This document shows, in pieces, positions 52,146-60,275 of a stretch of DNA of 64,000 nucleotides. The translations under genes and the position numbers were made by a program. The notes beneath the pieces are model-generated. The model worked only from the letters and a program-made list of their open reading frames with translations. It did no database searches and was not told where the DNA came from. The DNA lies in assembly GCA_934317005.1 (NCBI GenBank), contig CAKREB010000001.1:1-64000 (forward strand), given 5' to 3'. Position 1 is the first letter of the stretch. The number at the start of each line of letters is the position of its first letter. Origin of the DNA: an uncultured Lachnospiraceae bacterium. Its GTDB lineage: Bacteria; Bacillota; Clostridia; Lachnospirales; Lachnospiraceae.

Positions 52146-53606
52146 ATGAAAGAGGTAAAAACAGAAAAAAGAGGAACGCTCGACAATGTTTACATTGTGC
52201 AGAGAGCCATAACTATTCTTACAATTATTATGGCTTTCTTCCCAATTGCAAACCCTGCTAAGATCTGTGGCCTGGTCAGTGGTAAGATTTCGCTGTTTAC
52301 AGCAGCTGTTTCTTATCCTACATTAACACAGAACTGTGCGAGAGCGTTTCGTATGGGTTGGACAGACGAGACAACATTCGTTGTATTGTATATCGGTGCG
52401 ATTATTGCTGTACTTGGTATTGTTGCAACTGGTGCTGGTGCTTGTATGTCGATTGGTAACATAAGATTCCAGAAACTTGGATTAAAATTCAGCGTTTTGG
52501 GTGCGATCGGTGAAGTGATTGGTTATGTAGTATGTTTTGTAGCTTATACATTAGTACAGGATACTACAAGAGCAAATAAAGTACAGCCGGAGTTTCCAAT
52601 AGGTGTAATTATTTTTAGCGTGATTGCAATTGTACTTTTATTGTTATCTTTACTGCTTCTTGTAAAGCTTCCAAAGGTAACAAAGGATACACCATATGAA
52701 ATGGAATCTAAGTACAAATTATTCTTAATGTTCTTACCATTTGCTGTACTTGGTTTCTTGTTCTGCTATCTTCCACTTTATGGTTGGAGATATGCATTTT
52801 TCGATTATAAGTCAGGTGGAACTCTTTCATCCGACAACTTTGTTGGCTTTAAATGGTTCGTCTATTTGTTCGAAAACCATGCCACTCGAATGGACGTATT
52901 TAATGTTATGAAGAATACATTGGGTATCAGTGGTTTGAATATTATCACTCAGTGGATTCCAATGATTTTTGCTGTATTCCTTTGTGAAGTAGGCAGCTTG
53001 AGGTTCCGTCGTTTTGTACAGGCATTTACAACGATTCCTAACTTTATCAGCTGGGTACTTGTATATGCAGTTGCTCTTTCCATCTTCTCAACAGATGGTT
53101 TCATTAACACATTTGCAAAAGAAGCCGGACTTATGGCACAGAATGCAGAGCCTCACAACTATTTGATGGGTAATTCCCATACCTGGATTAAGATGTGGGC
53201 ATGGGGCTGTTGGAAAGGTGTCGGCTGGAGTGCAATTATTTACATAGCCGGTATAGCGGGTATCGATCAGTCACTGTATGAAGCGGCTACGGTGGATGGT
53301 GCCGGTCGTTTCCAAAAAATCTGGCATATTACACTTCCGGGCTTGCTGCCAACGTTCTTTGTACTTTTATTGATGGCAATTGCCGGTATCCTGAGTAATG
53401 GTTTGGATCAGTACCTCGTATTTGAGAATGCTGAGAACAGAGAGTCTATCCGTGTACTTGATCTGTATGTATATCGATTAGGTATTGGTAACGGTAGTAT
53501 CCCGTTATCTACGGTAGTTGGTATGTTTAAGTCGGTAATTAGTGTTATCTTGTTGTTTGCAGCAAATGGATTGTCAAAGCTGCTTCGTGGCGAGAGTATT
53601 ATTTAG
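52146..53606 (+). CDS. Sugar ABC transporter permease with an extra N-terminal membrane domain
   Basis: Residues about 190-486 are a LplB/MalF-type permease with the EAA loop LYEAATVDGAGRFQKIWHITLP near residue 380. About 190 residues precede it, with four hydrophobic segments (near 17-37, 77-99, 113-137, 150-172), which ordinary 290-310-residue permeases of this family lack. GGAGG lies 6 nt before the ATG. It is followed by a second permease 13 bp later. No ATPase gene is in this locus, so a shared MsmX-like ATPase elsewhere probably energises it. Confidence 0.9.
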   Translation: MKEVKTEKRGTLDNVYIVQRAITILTIIMAFFPIANPAKICGLVSGKISLFTAAVSYPTLTQNCARAFRMGWTDETTFVVLYIGAIIAVLGIVATGAGACMSIGNIRFQKLGLKFSVLGAIGEVIGYVVCFVAYTLVQDTTRANKVQPEFPIGVIIFSVIAIVLLLLSLLLLVKLPKVTKDTPYEMESKYKLFLMFLPFAVLGFLFCYLPLYGWRYAFFDYKSGGTLSSDNFVGFKWFVYLFENHATRMDVFNVMKNTLGISGLNIITQWIPMIFAVFLCEVGSLRFRRFVQAFTTIPNFISWVLVYAVALSIFSTDGFINTFAKEAGLMAQNAEPHNYLMGNSHTWIKMWAWGCWKGVGWSAIIYIAGIAGIDQSLYEAATVDGAGRFQKIWHITLPGLLPTFFVLLLMAIAGILSNGLDQYLVFENAENRESIRVLDLYVYRLGIGNGSIPLSTVVGMFKSVISVILLFAANGLSKLLRGESII

Positions 53607-53619
53607 GAGGTGAATACAC

Positions 53620-54585
53620 ATGGCAAAAACAGAGCAGGAAAAGCTTGATGAAAAGAGAGAAAAAGCGTATTACAAAAAGCATAAAAAAATGTATCGCACA
53701 AAGCCGAGTGATGTTGTATTCGCTATTTTCAACTATGCATTTTTCACAATATTTACATTTTCATGTATCTTTCCATTTTATTATCTGTTCATTAACACAG
53801 TATCAGATAATGATTTGGTAAAGAGAGGTTTGGTAAACTTTTATCCAAAGGGATTTAACATTGATAACTACTTGGCGTTGCGTGATGTAAATGATTTGGG
53901 AACGTCCTTTATGGTTTCCATTTCCAGAACAATCCTTGGTACTGCATTGATGGTACTGGCAACAGCATTTGTTGGTTATCTGGTTACAAAGCAGGAAATG
54001 TGGCACAGAAGTTTCTGGTATCGTTTCCTTGTTATCACAATGTATTTCAACGCTGGTTTGATTCCTACCTATTTGAACGTGGATTTGTTGGGATTGACTC
54101 AGAACTATTTAGTATATATCCTTCCGGGTATTGTGGCTCCGTATAATATCATTTTGGTTAAGACCTATATTGAGTCGATACCGTCTGAGTTGGAAGAAAG
54201 TGCCTTTATTGATGGTGCTTCGTATATGGTAGTCTTTAGAAAGCTGATTTGGCCATTGAGTAAGCCAATCCTTGCAACGGTTGCAATCTTTGGTGCCGTT
54301 GGTCATTGGAACTCTTTCCAGGATTCTTTGATTTATATGCAGGGTAACGAAAAGATGTTTACGTTACAGCATAGATTGTATAACTACCTAAATACTTCAT
54401 CTAACCTTGCAACTTTGATGAGCCAGGGTGGTACAGCTGCACAGCAGGCTATGGAACAGGCATTGAACTCTAAGGTAATTAAGTACACGATTTCCATGGT
54501 ATCAATTATTCCTATCTTCTGTGTATATCCATTCATGCAGAGATATTTCGAAAGTGGTATCATGTTAGGTGCTGTTAAGGGTTAA
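53620..54585 (+). CDS. Sugar ABC transporter permease, YtcP/LplC type
   Basis: The 321-residue protein has six predicted membrane helices after a lysine-rich N-terminal cytoplasmic stretch (about 1-38). The EAA loop is LEESAFIDGASYMVVFRKLIWPLSKP near residue 190, and the C-terminus IMLGAVKG is typical of the family. AGGAGG lies 8 nt before the ATG. It forms the importer with the preceding permease and the binding lipoprotein that follows 99 bp later. Confidence 0.93.
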   Translation: MAKTEQEKLDEKREKAYYKKHKKMYRTKPSDVVFAIFNYAFFTIFTFSCIFPFYYLFINTVSDNDLVKRGLVNFYPKGFNIDNYLALRDVNDLGTSFMVSISRTILGTALMVLATAFVGYLVTKQEMWHRSFWYRFLVITMYFNAGLIPTYLNVDLLGLTQNYLVYILPGIVAPYNIILVKTYIESIPSELEESAFIDGASYMVVFRKLIWPLSKPILATVAIFGAVGHWNSFQDSLIYMQGNEKMFTLQHRLYNYLNTSSNLATLMSQGGTAAQQAMEQALNSKVIKYTISMVSIIPIFCVYPFMQRYFESGIMLGAVKG

Positions 54586-54684
54586 TGGATGATGTTCATG
54601 ATCATGTTTCGAATGAAGGATTTCCTTCATTCGGAATGTGTTATTATTAAAAATCAATATTTATATTTTGAGAGGAGAATGAAT

Positions 54685-56397
54685 ATGCGCAAAAATATGG
54701 CAAAGAAGCTTACTTCTATGCTCTTGATTTCAAGCATGGTTGTAGGATCTACAGCAGTATTATCCGGTTGTGGTTCTAAGAAGCAGGAAGTAGTAACACT
54801 GGATGTTTACAGTCAGTTAGCTAACTATTCCGGTATGCAGACAGGATGGATCGCTGATATCTTAAAAGAGAAGTTTAATGTTAAGTTAAACATTATCCCG
54901 GATGGTGACGGTGTATACGAGACACGTATGGAGAGTGGTGATCTTGGTGATATCCTTGTTTGGGGTAATGATAGTGATAAGTATCCTACAGCTGTAAAGA
55001 ATGGTCTTCTTTATGACTGGAATGAGGACGATGTATTATCTGACTATGGTCCATATATTAAGAAACATATGTCAGCGGCTTTGAAGAAGAATCAGGAGCT
55101 GACAGCTACAATTACAGATGGAGCTAGCGATAAGTTATATGGTTTTGGTATGAACGTTGCTACATCTAGTGAAGATCATGAGTCTTTCTTCTATACATGG
55201 GATGTACGTTGGGATCTTTACAAGAAGTTAGGTTATCCTACAGTTAAGAACCTTGATGATTTCGAAAACTTAATGAAGGACATGGTTAAAGCTTGCCCTA
55301 AGGATGATTCCGGAAATAAGACATATGCTATTTCTTTATGGCCAGACTGGGATGACGCTATGGTTATGTATGTAAAAGCTATGGCAACAGCTTACTATGG
55401 TTATGATGAGTTAGGAATCGGTTTATATGATACTCAGACAGGTAAGTTCCATGATGCATTAGAGGAGAATGGACCATACCTCCAGATGTTGAAGTTCTTC
55501 AACAATTTATATCAGGATGGATTAGTAGATCCTGACTCTATGACACAGACATATGATAAGATGATCGAGAAGGTTCAGAATGGTGGAACAATGTTCTCTA
55601 TCTTCAACTATGCAGGTTCTCTTGCATATAATAAGAAAGCACATACGGAAGCCGGTAAGCTGATGTACTGCATGAAGCCGGAAGAGGCTACACCAATTGT
55701 ATACGGTATGAATCCACAGGGTGGTGATCGTGTATGGTCTATCGGTGCAAAATCAGAGTATCCTGAGTTATGTATGGAAGTTATTAACTATCTCTGTACT
55801 CCAGAGGGTCGTTTGACAACGGATTATGGTCCTAAGGGGGTATGCTGGGATTATGACAAAGATAAGAACACATACTTTACTAAGTTAGGTAAAGAGTGCA
55901 ATAACAATAACCAGACAAAGATGGGTGGCAAGTATAAGGGTACATTCCATGATGGATCTCTTCAGATTAACAATACAACATGGGCACCAGATGCTTCTAA
56001 CCCAGAGTCAAACGGTGAAACATACAACTGTGCAAACTGGAAGAGCAACCTTTCAGAAGCTGGTTCTGATATCGAGCAGGATTGGAGAGATAAGACAGGT
56101 GCTATAGGAATCGATGATTACATGGAAAAGACAAAGCAGTTTGTTGTTTCTCCTGGTACATCATTCTCTAAGAGCGAGAAGTCTACAGAGTTAAAGACAA
56201 CCTGGTCACAGGTAACAGATGAAATCAAGAACGGTTCTTGGAAAGCAATCTATGCGGAATCTGATTCTGACTACAACAAGATTGTTAATGATATGATTAA
56301 GAAGTGTAAGAAATACGGATATGATAAGTGCGTGAAGTGGTCAACAAATGAGGCTGCAAGACGTAAATCATTAGAAGATGCTGTTACAGGTAAGTAA
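54685..56397 (+). CDS. Substrate-binding lipoprotein of a sugar ABC transporter, paralogue 1
   Basis: The 570-residue protein has a lipoprotein signal peptide ending LSGCGSK (lipobox LSGC), so it is tethered outside the membrane. The mature part matches the LipO/YtcQ family of binding proteins for complex or uronic sugars. The start is ATG 54685 (MRKNMAKKLTSMLL), 7 nt after GGAG; a longer frame runs upstream from 54589 but contains that ribosome site. A close paralogue lies at 57753-59471 with long identical stretches (for example GWIADILKEKFNVKLNIIPD differs at one position). It belongs to the permease operon; a terminator follows. Confidence 0.92.
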   Translation: MRKNMAKKLTSMLLISSMVVGSTAVLSGCGSKKQEVVTLDVYSQLANYSGMQTGWIADILKEKFNVKLNIIPDGDGVYETRMESGDLGDILVWGNDSDKYPTAVKNGLLYDWNEDDVLSDYGPYIKKHMSAALKKNQELTATITDGASDKLYGFGMNVATSSEDHESFFYTWDVRWDLYKKLGYPTVKNLDDFENLMKDMVKACPKDDSGNKTYAISLWPDWDDAMVMYVKAMATAYYGYDELGIGLYDTQTGKFHDALEENGPYLQMLKFFNNLYQDGLVDPDSMTQTYDKMIEKVQNGGTMFSIFNYAGSLAYNKKAHTEAGKLMYCMKPEEATPIVYGMNPQGGDRVWSIGAKSEYPELCMEVINYLCTPEGRLTTDYGPKGVCWDYDKDKNTYFTKLGKECNNNNQTKMGGKYKGTFHDGSLQINNTTWAPDASNPESNGETYNCANWKSNLSEAGSDIEQDWRDKTGAIGIDDYMEKTKQFVVSPGTSFSKSEKSTELKTTWSQVTDEIKNGSWKAIYAESDSDYNKIVNDMIKKCKKYGYDKCVKWSTNEAARRKSLEDAVTGK

Positions 56398-56420
56398 TTG
56401 CGTTTATGACAAAAAATAAG

Positions 56421-56453
56421 AATAGGGCTGTTCTTTTATCGAACAGCCCTATT
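56421..56453 (+). terminator. Terminator after binding protein 1
   Basis: AATAGGGCTGTTC (56421-56433) pairs perfectly with GAACAGCCCTATT (56441-56453), with a 7-nt loop and TTTTCC after it. Confidence 0.92.
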
Positions 56454-56526
56454 TTCCATATGAATGCAGATGATATGGTACCACAACTAAAATTGTGGCA
56501 GAGTAGAATGGAAAGTGGAGAGTTAT

Positions 56527-57243
56527 ATGAGTAATTTTTTTAGTTTGGATAGTCCGTTATACAAATTTATGAGCAGATTACTGCAGATGTTAAAGTTGAA
56601 TGTATTGTGGCTTTTAACAGGAGGTCCGGTTGGCGTATTTGTTATCGAATATATTCTTGCAGTGCTAGGCTTGAGTCAGTATCGTTTTATTAGTTTTTTG
56701 CCACTTATTATGGTAGGTCCGGCAACAGTAGCGGTTTTTTCTATCACCCTTCGCATGGTTGATGAACAGGAAGGTTATATTGCGAAAGACTTTCTGAATG
56801 CGTATCGTGATAATCTAAAAAAGGGAATGATCCTGGGAATTATAGCAGTTGTTGCAGTTTATGCAATCTGGCTTGATTTTCAGTTTTTCAATGCAGCAGA
56901 GAAGCTGCATTATAATAGCTTAGGATATTTGATTGTAGGTATTGTGACAACGGTTTTTGCGTTTATGCACTTGATATATGCATTTCCGTTGCAGGCGCGT
57001 TATGAAAATACAGTGTTGCATACGTTACGCAATTCGTTTTCTATTTCGTTGCGATATTTGATTAAAACAGTATTTATGTTTATTATTCTTGCCTTGTTGT
57101 GTGCTGTATTTATGTGGAATCACATCACACAGTTTTTAGGAATTTTGATTGGTCCGGCCAGTATTATGTTAGCGATTAGTGGATTTGCGATGCAATCATT
57201 CCGATTGATTGAAAATGATAATAAAGAGCGCGAAGAAAAATAG
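56527..57243 (+). CDS. YesL-like membrane protein (DUF624)
   Basis: The 238-residue protein has about five hydrophobic segments and the DUF624 pattern: FFSLDSPLYKFMSRLLQMLKLNVLW, GPATVAVFSITLRMVDEQEGY and KDFLNAYRDNLKKG. DUF624 proteins such as YesL are regularly encoded with YesM/YesN and YtcQ/YtcP-type sugar transporters. The ATG at 56527 has GGAG 6 nt upstream; an ATG four codons earlier is less likely. It lies between the two binding-protein genes. Its exact role is unknown. Confidence 0.88.
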   Translation: MSNFFSLDSPLYKFMSRLLQMLKLNVLWLLTGGPVGVFVIEYILAVLGLSQYRFISFLPLIMVGPATVAVFSITLRMVDEQEGYIAKDFLNAYRDNLKKGMILGIIAVVAVYAIWLDFQFFNAAEKLHYNSLGYLIVGIVTTVFAFMHLIYAFPLQARYENTVLHTLRNSFSISLRYLIKTVFMFIILALLCAVFMWNHITQFLGILIGPASIMLAISGFAMQSFRLIENDNKEREEK

Positions 57244-57752
57244 AACATGATCAGAATGGTAGTATTGCTATATTGACTCAGCAAATTTATATTATAAAAG
57301 CATTTTTTAGCGTTAGAAAAAACACTCTGTGAGGATGCGTATTCCGAGGAAAAGAAATACATGCTATGTATTCCGCTCAAGCGCGAAAGAGTCGCAAGCG
57401 ACTCGCTGCTCTTCTAAAAAGCAAATATGATGTATTTGCTCAGATGTACAAGATTAAGAATGTCATTATTATTACGATAACTTGTCCTAATCGTCCTAGT
57501 ATCATTCTGTAAAGTAAGTTAAAATTATAATAAATGAAAGAAACGTAAGCAAAACAGCTGTGCTAGTATAACAATTTCCAAATAGATAAGTGATATGGTG
57601 TAATTGATTTACAATCACTATACTAATTATGAAAAAATAATGTATTAGCATAGAGCATACTCTGAAAAAATGATAGGTGACAGAGAAAAAAATTGGAGTT
57701 TTAAAGGAAATGTTTTGTTACCGATCATATTTTAGGAGAAACGGAGGAGAGA
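57244..57752. other. 509-bp intergenic region with a hairpin cluster
   Basis: No gene is seen. Between about 57345 and 57439 several inverted repeats follow one another: AATACAT/ATGTATT, GAGTCGC/GCGACTC (57389-57395/57398-57404) and GCAAATA/TATTTGC (57421-57427/57433-57439). This part is GC-richer than its surroundings and may be a decayed mobile repeat or a terminator for the YesL-like gene. The second half is AT-rich and should hold the promoter of the next gene. Confidence 0.55.
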
Positions 57753-59471
57753 ATGAAGAAAAAAGCAATATGGCAAAGAGTCTGGACACTTGTACTGTCT
57801 GGAAGCATGGTTGTCGGTATGACAACATCACTGTCAGGATGTGGCAGTAAGAAGCAGGAAGTGGTGACTTTGGATGTATTTAGCCAGGTAGCAAACTATT
57901 CCGGAATGCAGACTGGTTGGATTTCTGATATTTTGAAAGAGAAGTTCAACGTGAAGTTAAATATTATTCCTGATGGTGATGGCGTGTATGAGACGCGTAT
58001 GGAAGGTGGAGATCTTGGTGACATTATTATCTGGGGAAATGAAGGAGATAAATATACAGAAGCTGTAAAATCAGGACTTCTTTATGACTGGAATGAGGAA
58101 GATGTGCTGAAAGAGTATGGCCCTTACATTAAGAAGCACATGCCGGATGCCATCAAGAAGAATCAGGATCTGACTTCAAAGATTACAGATGGAAAGAGAA
58201 ATTCTTTATATGGAATCAACAGTGAAGTGGCTCTGTCAAATGAAGATCATCAGATGTTCTTCTATAACTGGGATATCCGCTGGGATCTTTACAAACAGCT
58301 TGGTTATCCGGAAGTAAAGAATCTGGACGATTTGAAGCAGTTGTTGAAGGATATGCAGAAAATCTGTCCGAAGGATGACAGTGGAAATAAGACATATGCG
58401 GTATCATTATGGCCGGACTGGGATGTTGATATGGTAATGTATGTAAAGGCAATGGCAACTGCATACTATGGTTATGATGAACTTGCTTTCGGTCTGTATG
58501 ACACAAAGACTGGTGATTATCATGGCGCTTTGGAAAAGGATGGCCCATATTTACAGATGCTTAAGTTCTTTAATGATCTGTATCAGGAAGGTCTTGTTGA
58601 TCCGGATTCCATGACACAGACATATGATAAGATGGGTGAAAAGGTACAGAATGGTGGCGTACTCTTCTCTATCTTTAACTATAGTGGTTCATTGGCTTAT
58701 AACAAGCCGGCTCATACAAAAGAGAATAAACTGATGTATCCAATGAAGCCGACAGAAGCAAGCCCTATCGTATACGGTATGAACACACAGGGTGGTGGCG
58801 ATTATGTAACAAGTATCGGTGCTAAGACAGAGTATCCTGAGCTTTGCATGGAAATCTTAAACTACTTCGCAACACCGGAAGGAAGAATGATCTATGGATA
58901 TGGTCCTAAGGGTGTAACATGGGATTATGACAAAGAGGGTAACACATATCTGACTAAGCTTGGAAAAGAGTGTCAGGCAAACCAGAATACAAAGATGCCT
59001 TCTCCATACAAGGGAACATATCATGATGGTGTGTTACAGGCAGCCTTCTCTACATGGTCTATTGATGCAGAAAATCCGGATTCTAATGGTGAAACATACA
59101 ACAGTGAGAACTGGAAGAGCACTAACACAGCGGCTGAGAGTGATATTGAGCAGGATTGGAGAGATCATAACAAGGTAGATACCGTTAATGATTATTTTGA
59201 AAATAATTCTTATGTAGTAGCACCGGGAACTTCTTTTACAATCGAATCAAAAGATTCTGAACTTAAGACTACATGGTCGCAGGTAACAGATGAAATTAAG
59301 AATGGCTCTTGGAAGGCACTCTATGCAAAAACAAATGAGCAGTATGACAAGATTGTTGCTGAGATGATCAAGAATGCAGATCAGTATGGCTACCAGAAAT
59401 GCCTGAAGTGGGCAGAAGGTCAGGCAAAGATCCGTCATCAGTTGGAGCAGGAAGTAACAAGCAAAAAATAA
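57753..59471 (+). CDS. Substrate-binding lipoprotein of a sugar ABC transporter, paralogue 2
   Basis: The 572-residue protein has a lipoprotein signal ending LSGCGSK and is co-linear with the product at 54685-56397 over its whole length, with conserved blocks such as TMSQ-like DPDSMTQTYDKM, ATAYYGYDEL and SGNKTYA. Divergence is concentrated in segments that may face the ligand (for example the MNVATSSEDHES versus SEVALSNEDHQM region), so it may bind a related but different sugar. GGAGG lies 4 nt before the ATG. It has no permeases of its own nearby; I infer it shares those at 52146-54585. A terminator follows. Confidence 0.92.
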   Translation: MKKKAIWQRVWTLVLSGSMVVGMTTSLSGCGSKKQEVVTLDVFSQVANYSGMQTGWISDILKEKFNVKLNIIPDGDGVYETRMEGGDLGDIIIWGNEGDKYTEAVKSGLLYDWNEEDVLKEYGPYIKKHMPDAIKKNQDLTSKITDGKRNSLYGINSEVALSNEDHQMFFYNWDIRWDLYKQLGYPEVKNLDDLKQLLKDMQKICPKDDSGNKTYAVSLWPDWDVDMVMYVKAMATAYYGYDELAFGLYDTKTGDYHGALEKDGPYLQMLKFFNDLYQEGLVDPDSMTQTYDKMGEKVQNGGVLFSIFNYSGSLAYNKPAHTKENKLMYPMKPTEASPIVYGMNTQGGGDYVTSIGAKTEYPELCMEILNYFATPEGRMIYGYGPKGVTWDYDKEGNTYLTKLGKECQANQNTKMPSPYKGTYHDGVLQAAFSTWSIDAENPDSNGETYNSENWKSTNTAAESDIEQDWRDHNKVDTVNDYFENNSYVVAPGTSFTIESKDSELKTTWSQVTDEIKNGSWKALYAKTNEQYDKIVAEMIKNADQYGYQKCLKWAEGQAKIRHQLEQEVTSKK

Positions 59472-59543
59472 GTTTGCGCATGGCAGATAAGGTAAGATAT
59501 TATTTTGCCTGCTGCTTTTCCAAAATATAAATAAAATAAAGCT

Positions 59544-59585
59544 GCAAAAGCTCTGGTAATGATTACCGGAGCTTTTGCTGTTTTA
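59544..59585 (+). terminator. Terminator after binding protein 2
   Basis: A 16-bp stem (59544-59559 with 59563-59578, one G-T pair, 3-nt loop) is followed by TGTTTTAG. The inner part GGTAA-TGA-TTACC is symmetric. Confidence 0.85.
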
Positions 59586-59774
59586 GAAAATAAAAAATTG
59601 CTGTTATGGTAATGGAATACCAACAAGAACTGTTTCAAAAAATAAGAACAAATAGTCATAAGATATTGCTGATAACAATATAATGATAATGTGAAAAATA
59701 ATTTTACATGAGAGCTTTGCATAAATAGAACAAAGTGGCATTATTTTTTACTTTATAGGAATATGGAGGGAGTT

Positions 59775-60221
59775 ATGTCAAGAACCAGAATTGTGATATT
59801 ACAGATGAGAGAATTGATTTATACTGCTATTTTTGTTGGACTTGGCATTCTGTTGCTGATCCTGCTTTTTGTAATGTTCTGGCCGGGAAAGGGTGGAAAA
59901 AGCGATCATGCAGCAAATACAAGTCAGGTAGAACAAAAGTATGAAGCGGGGGTATACACAAAGGAGATTACGCTTGGGGATGCTTCTGTGAATATCCAGC
60001 TTTCTTTGGATGAAGACAGTGTTAAATCCGTAGAACTGGTCAATCTGGAGGAAAGTGTTTCTACTATGTATCCGCTGATGCAGCCGACAGTGGAAAAAAT
60101 GTCAAAGGAGCTTGCAGCGGGAAAGACAATGGATGAGATTGTGGTGTCAGAGGAATCACAGTACACCGAAAAGATAATTGCCAATGCCGTAAGTGAAATG
60201 TTGCAGGAACATAGAAAATAA
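59775..60221 (+). CDS. Small single-pass membrane protein, function unknown
   Basis: The 148-residue protein has one N-terminal helix (about residues 15-40, LIYTAIFVGLGILLLILLFVMFW) and an extracellular domain beginning YEAGVYTKEITLGDASVNIQLSLDED. The beta-hairpin pattern with SVKSVELVNLEESVS resembles FMN-binding-like domains, but no cofactor threonine motif is evident. GGAGGG lies 4 nt before the ATG at 59775. It is 54 bp upstream of addB. Similar proteins seem to precede addB in other Lachnospiraceae, but this is from memory. Confidence 0.7.
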   Translation: MSRTRIVILQMRELIYTAIFVGLGILLLILLFVMFWPGKGGKSDHAANTSQVEQKYEAGVYTKEITLGDASVNIQLSLDEDSVKSVELVNLEESVSTMYPLMQPTVEKMSKELAAGKTMDEIVVSEESQYTEKIIANAVSEMLQEHRK

Positions 60222-60275
60222 GGAAAAAACGTGCTAGAATAAACGATAGAAAGATGAGAAAGAGGAAAAGAGTAC

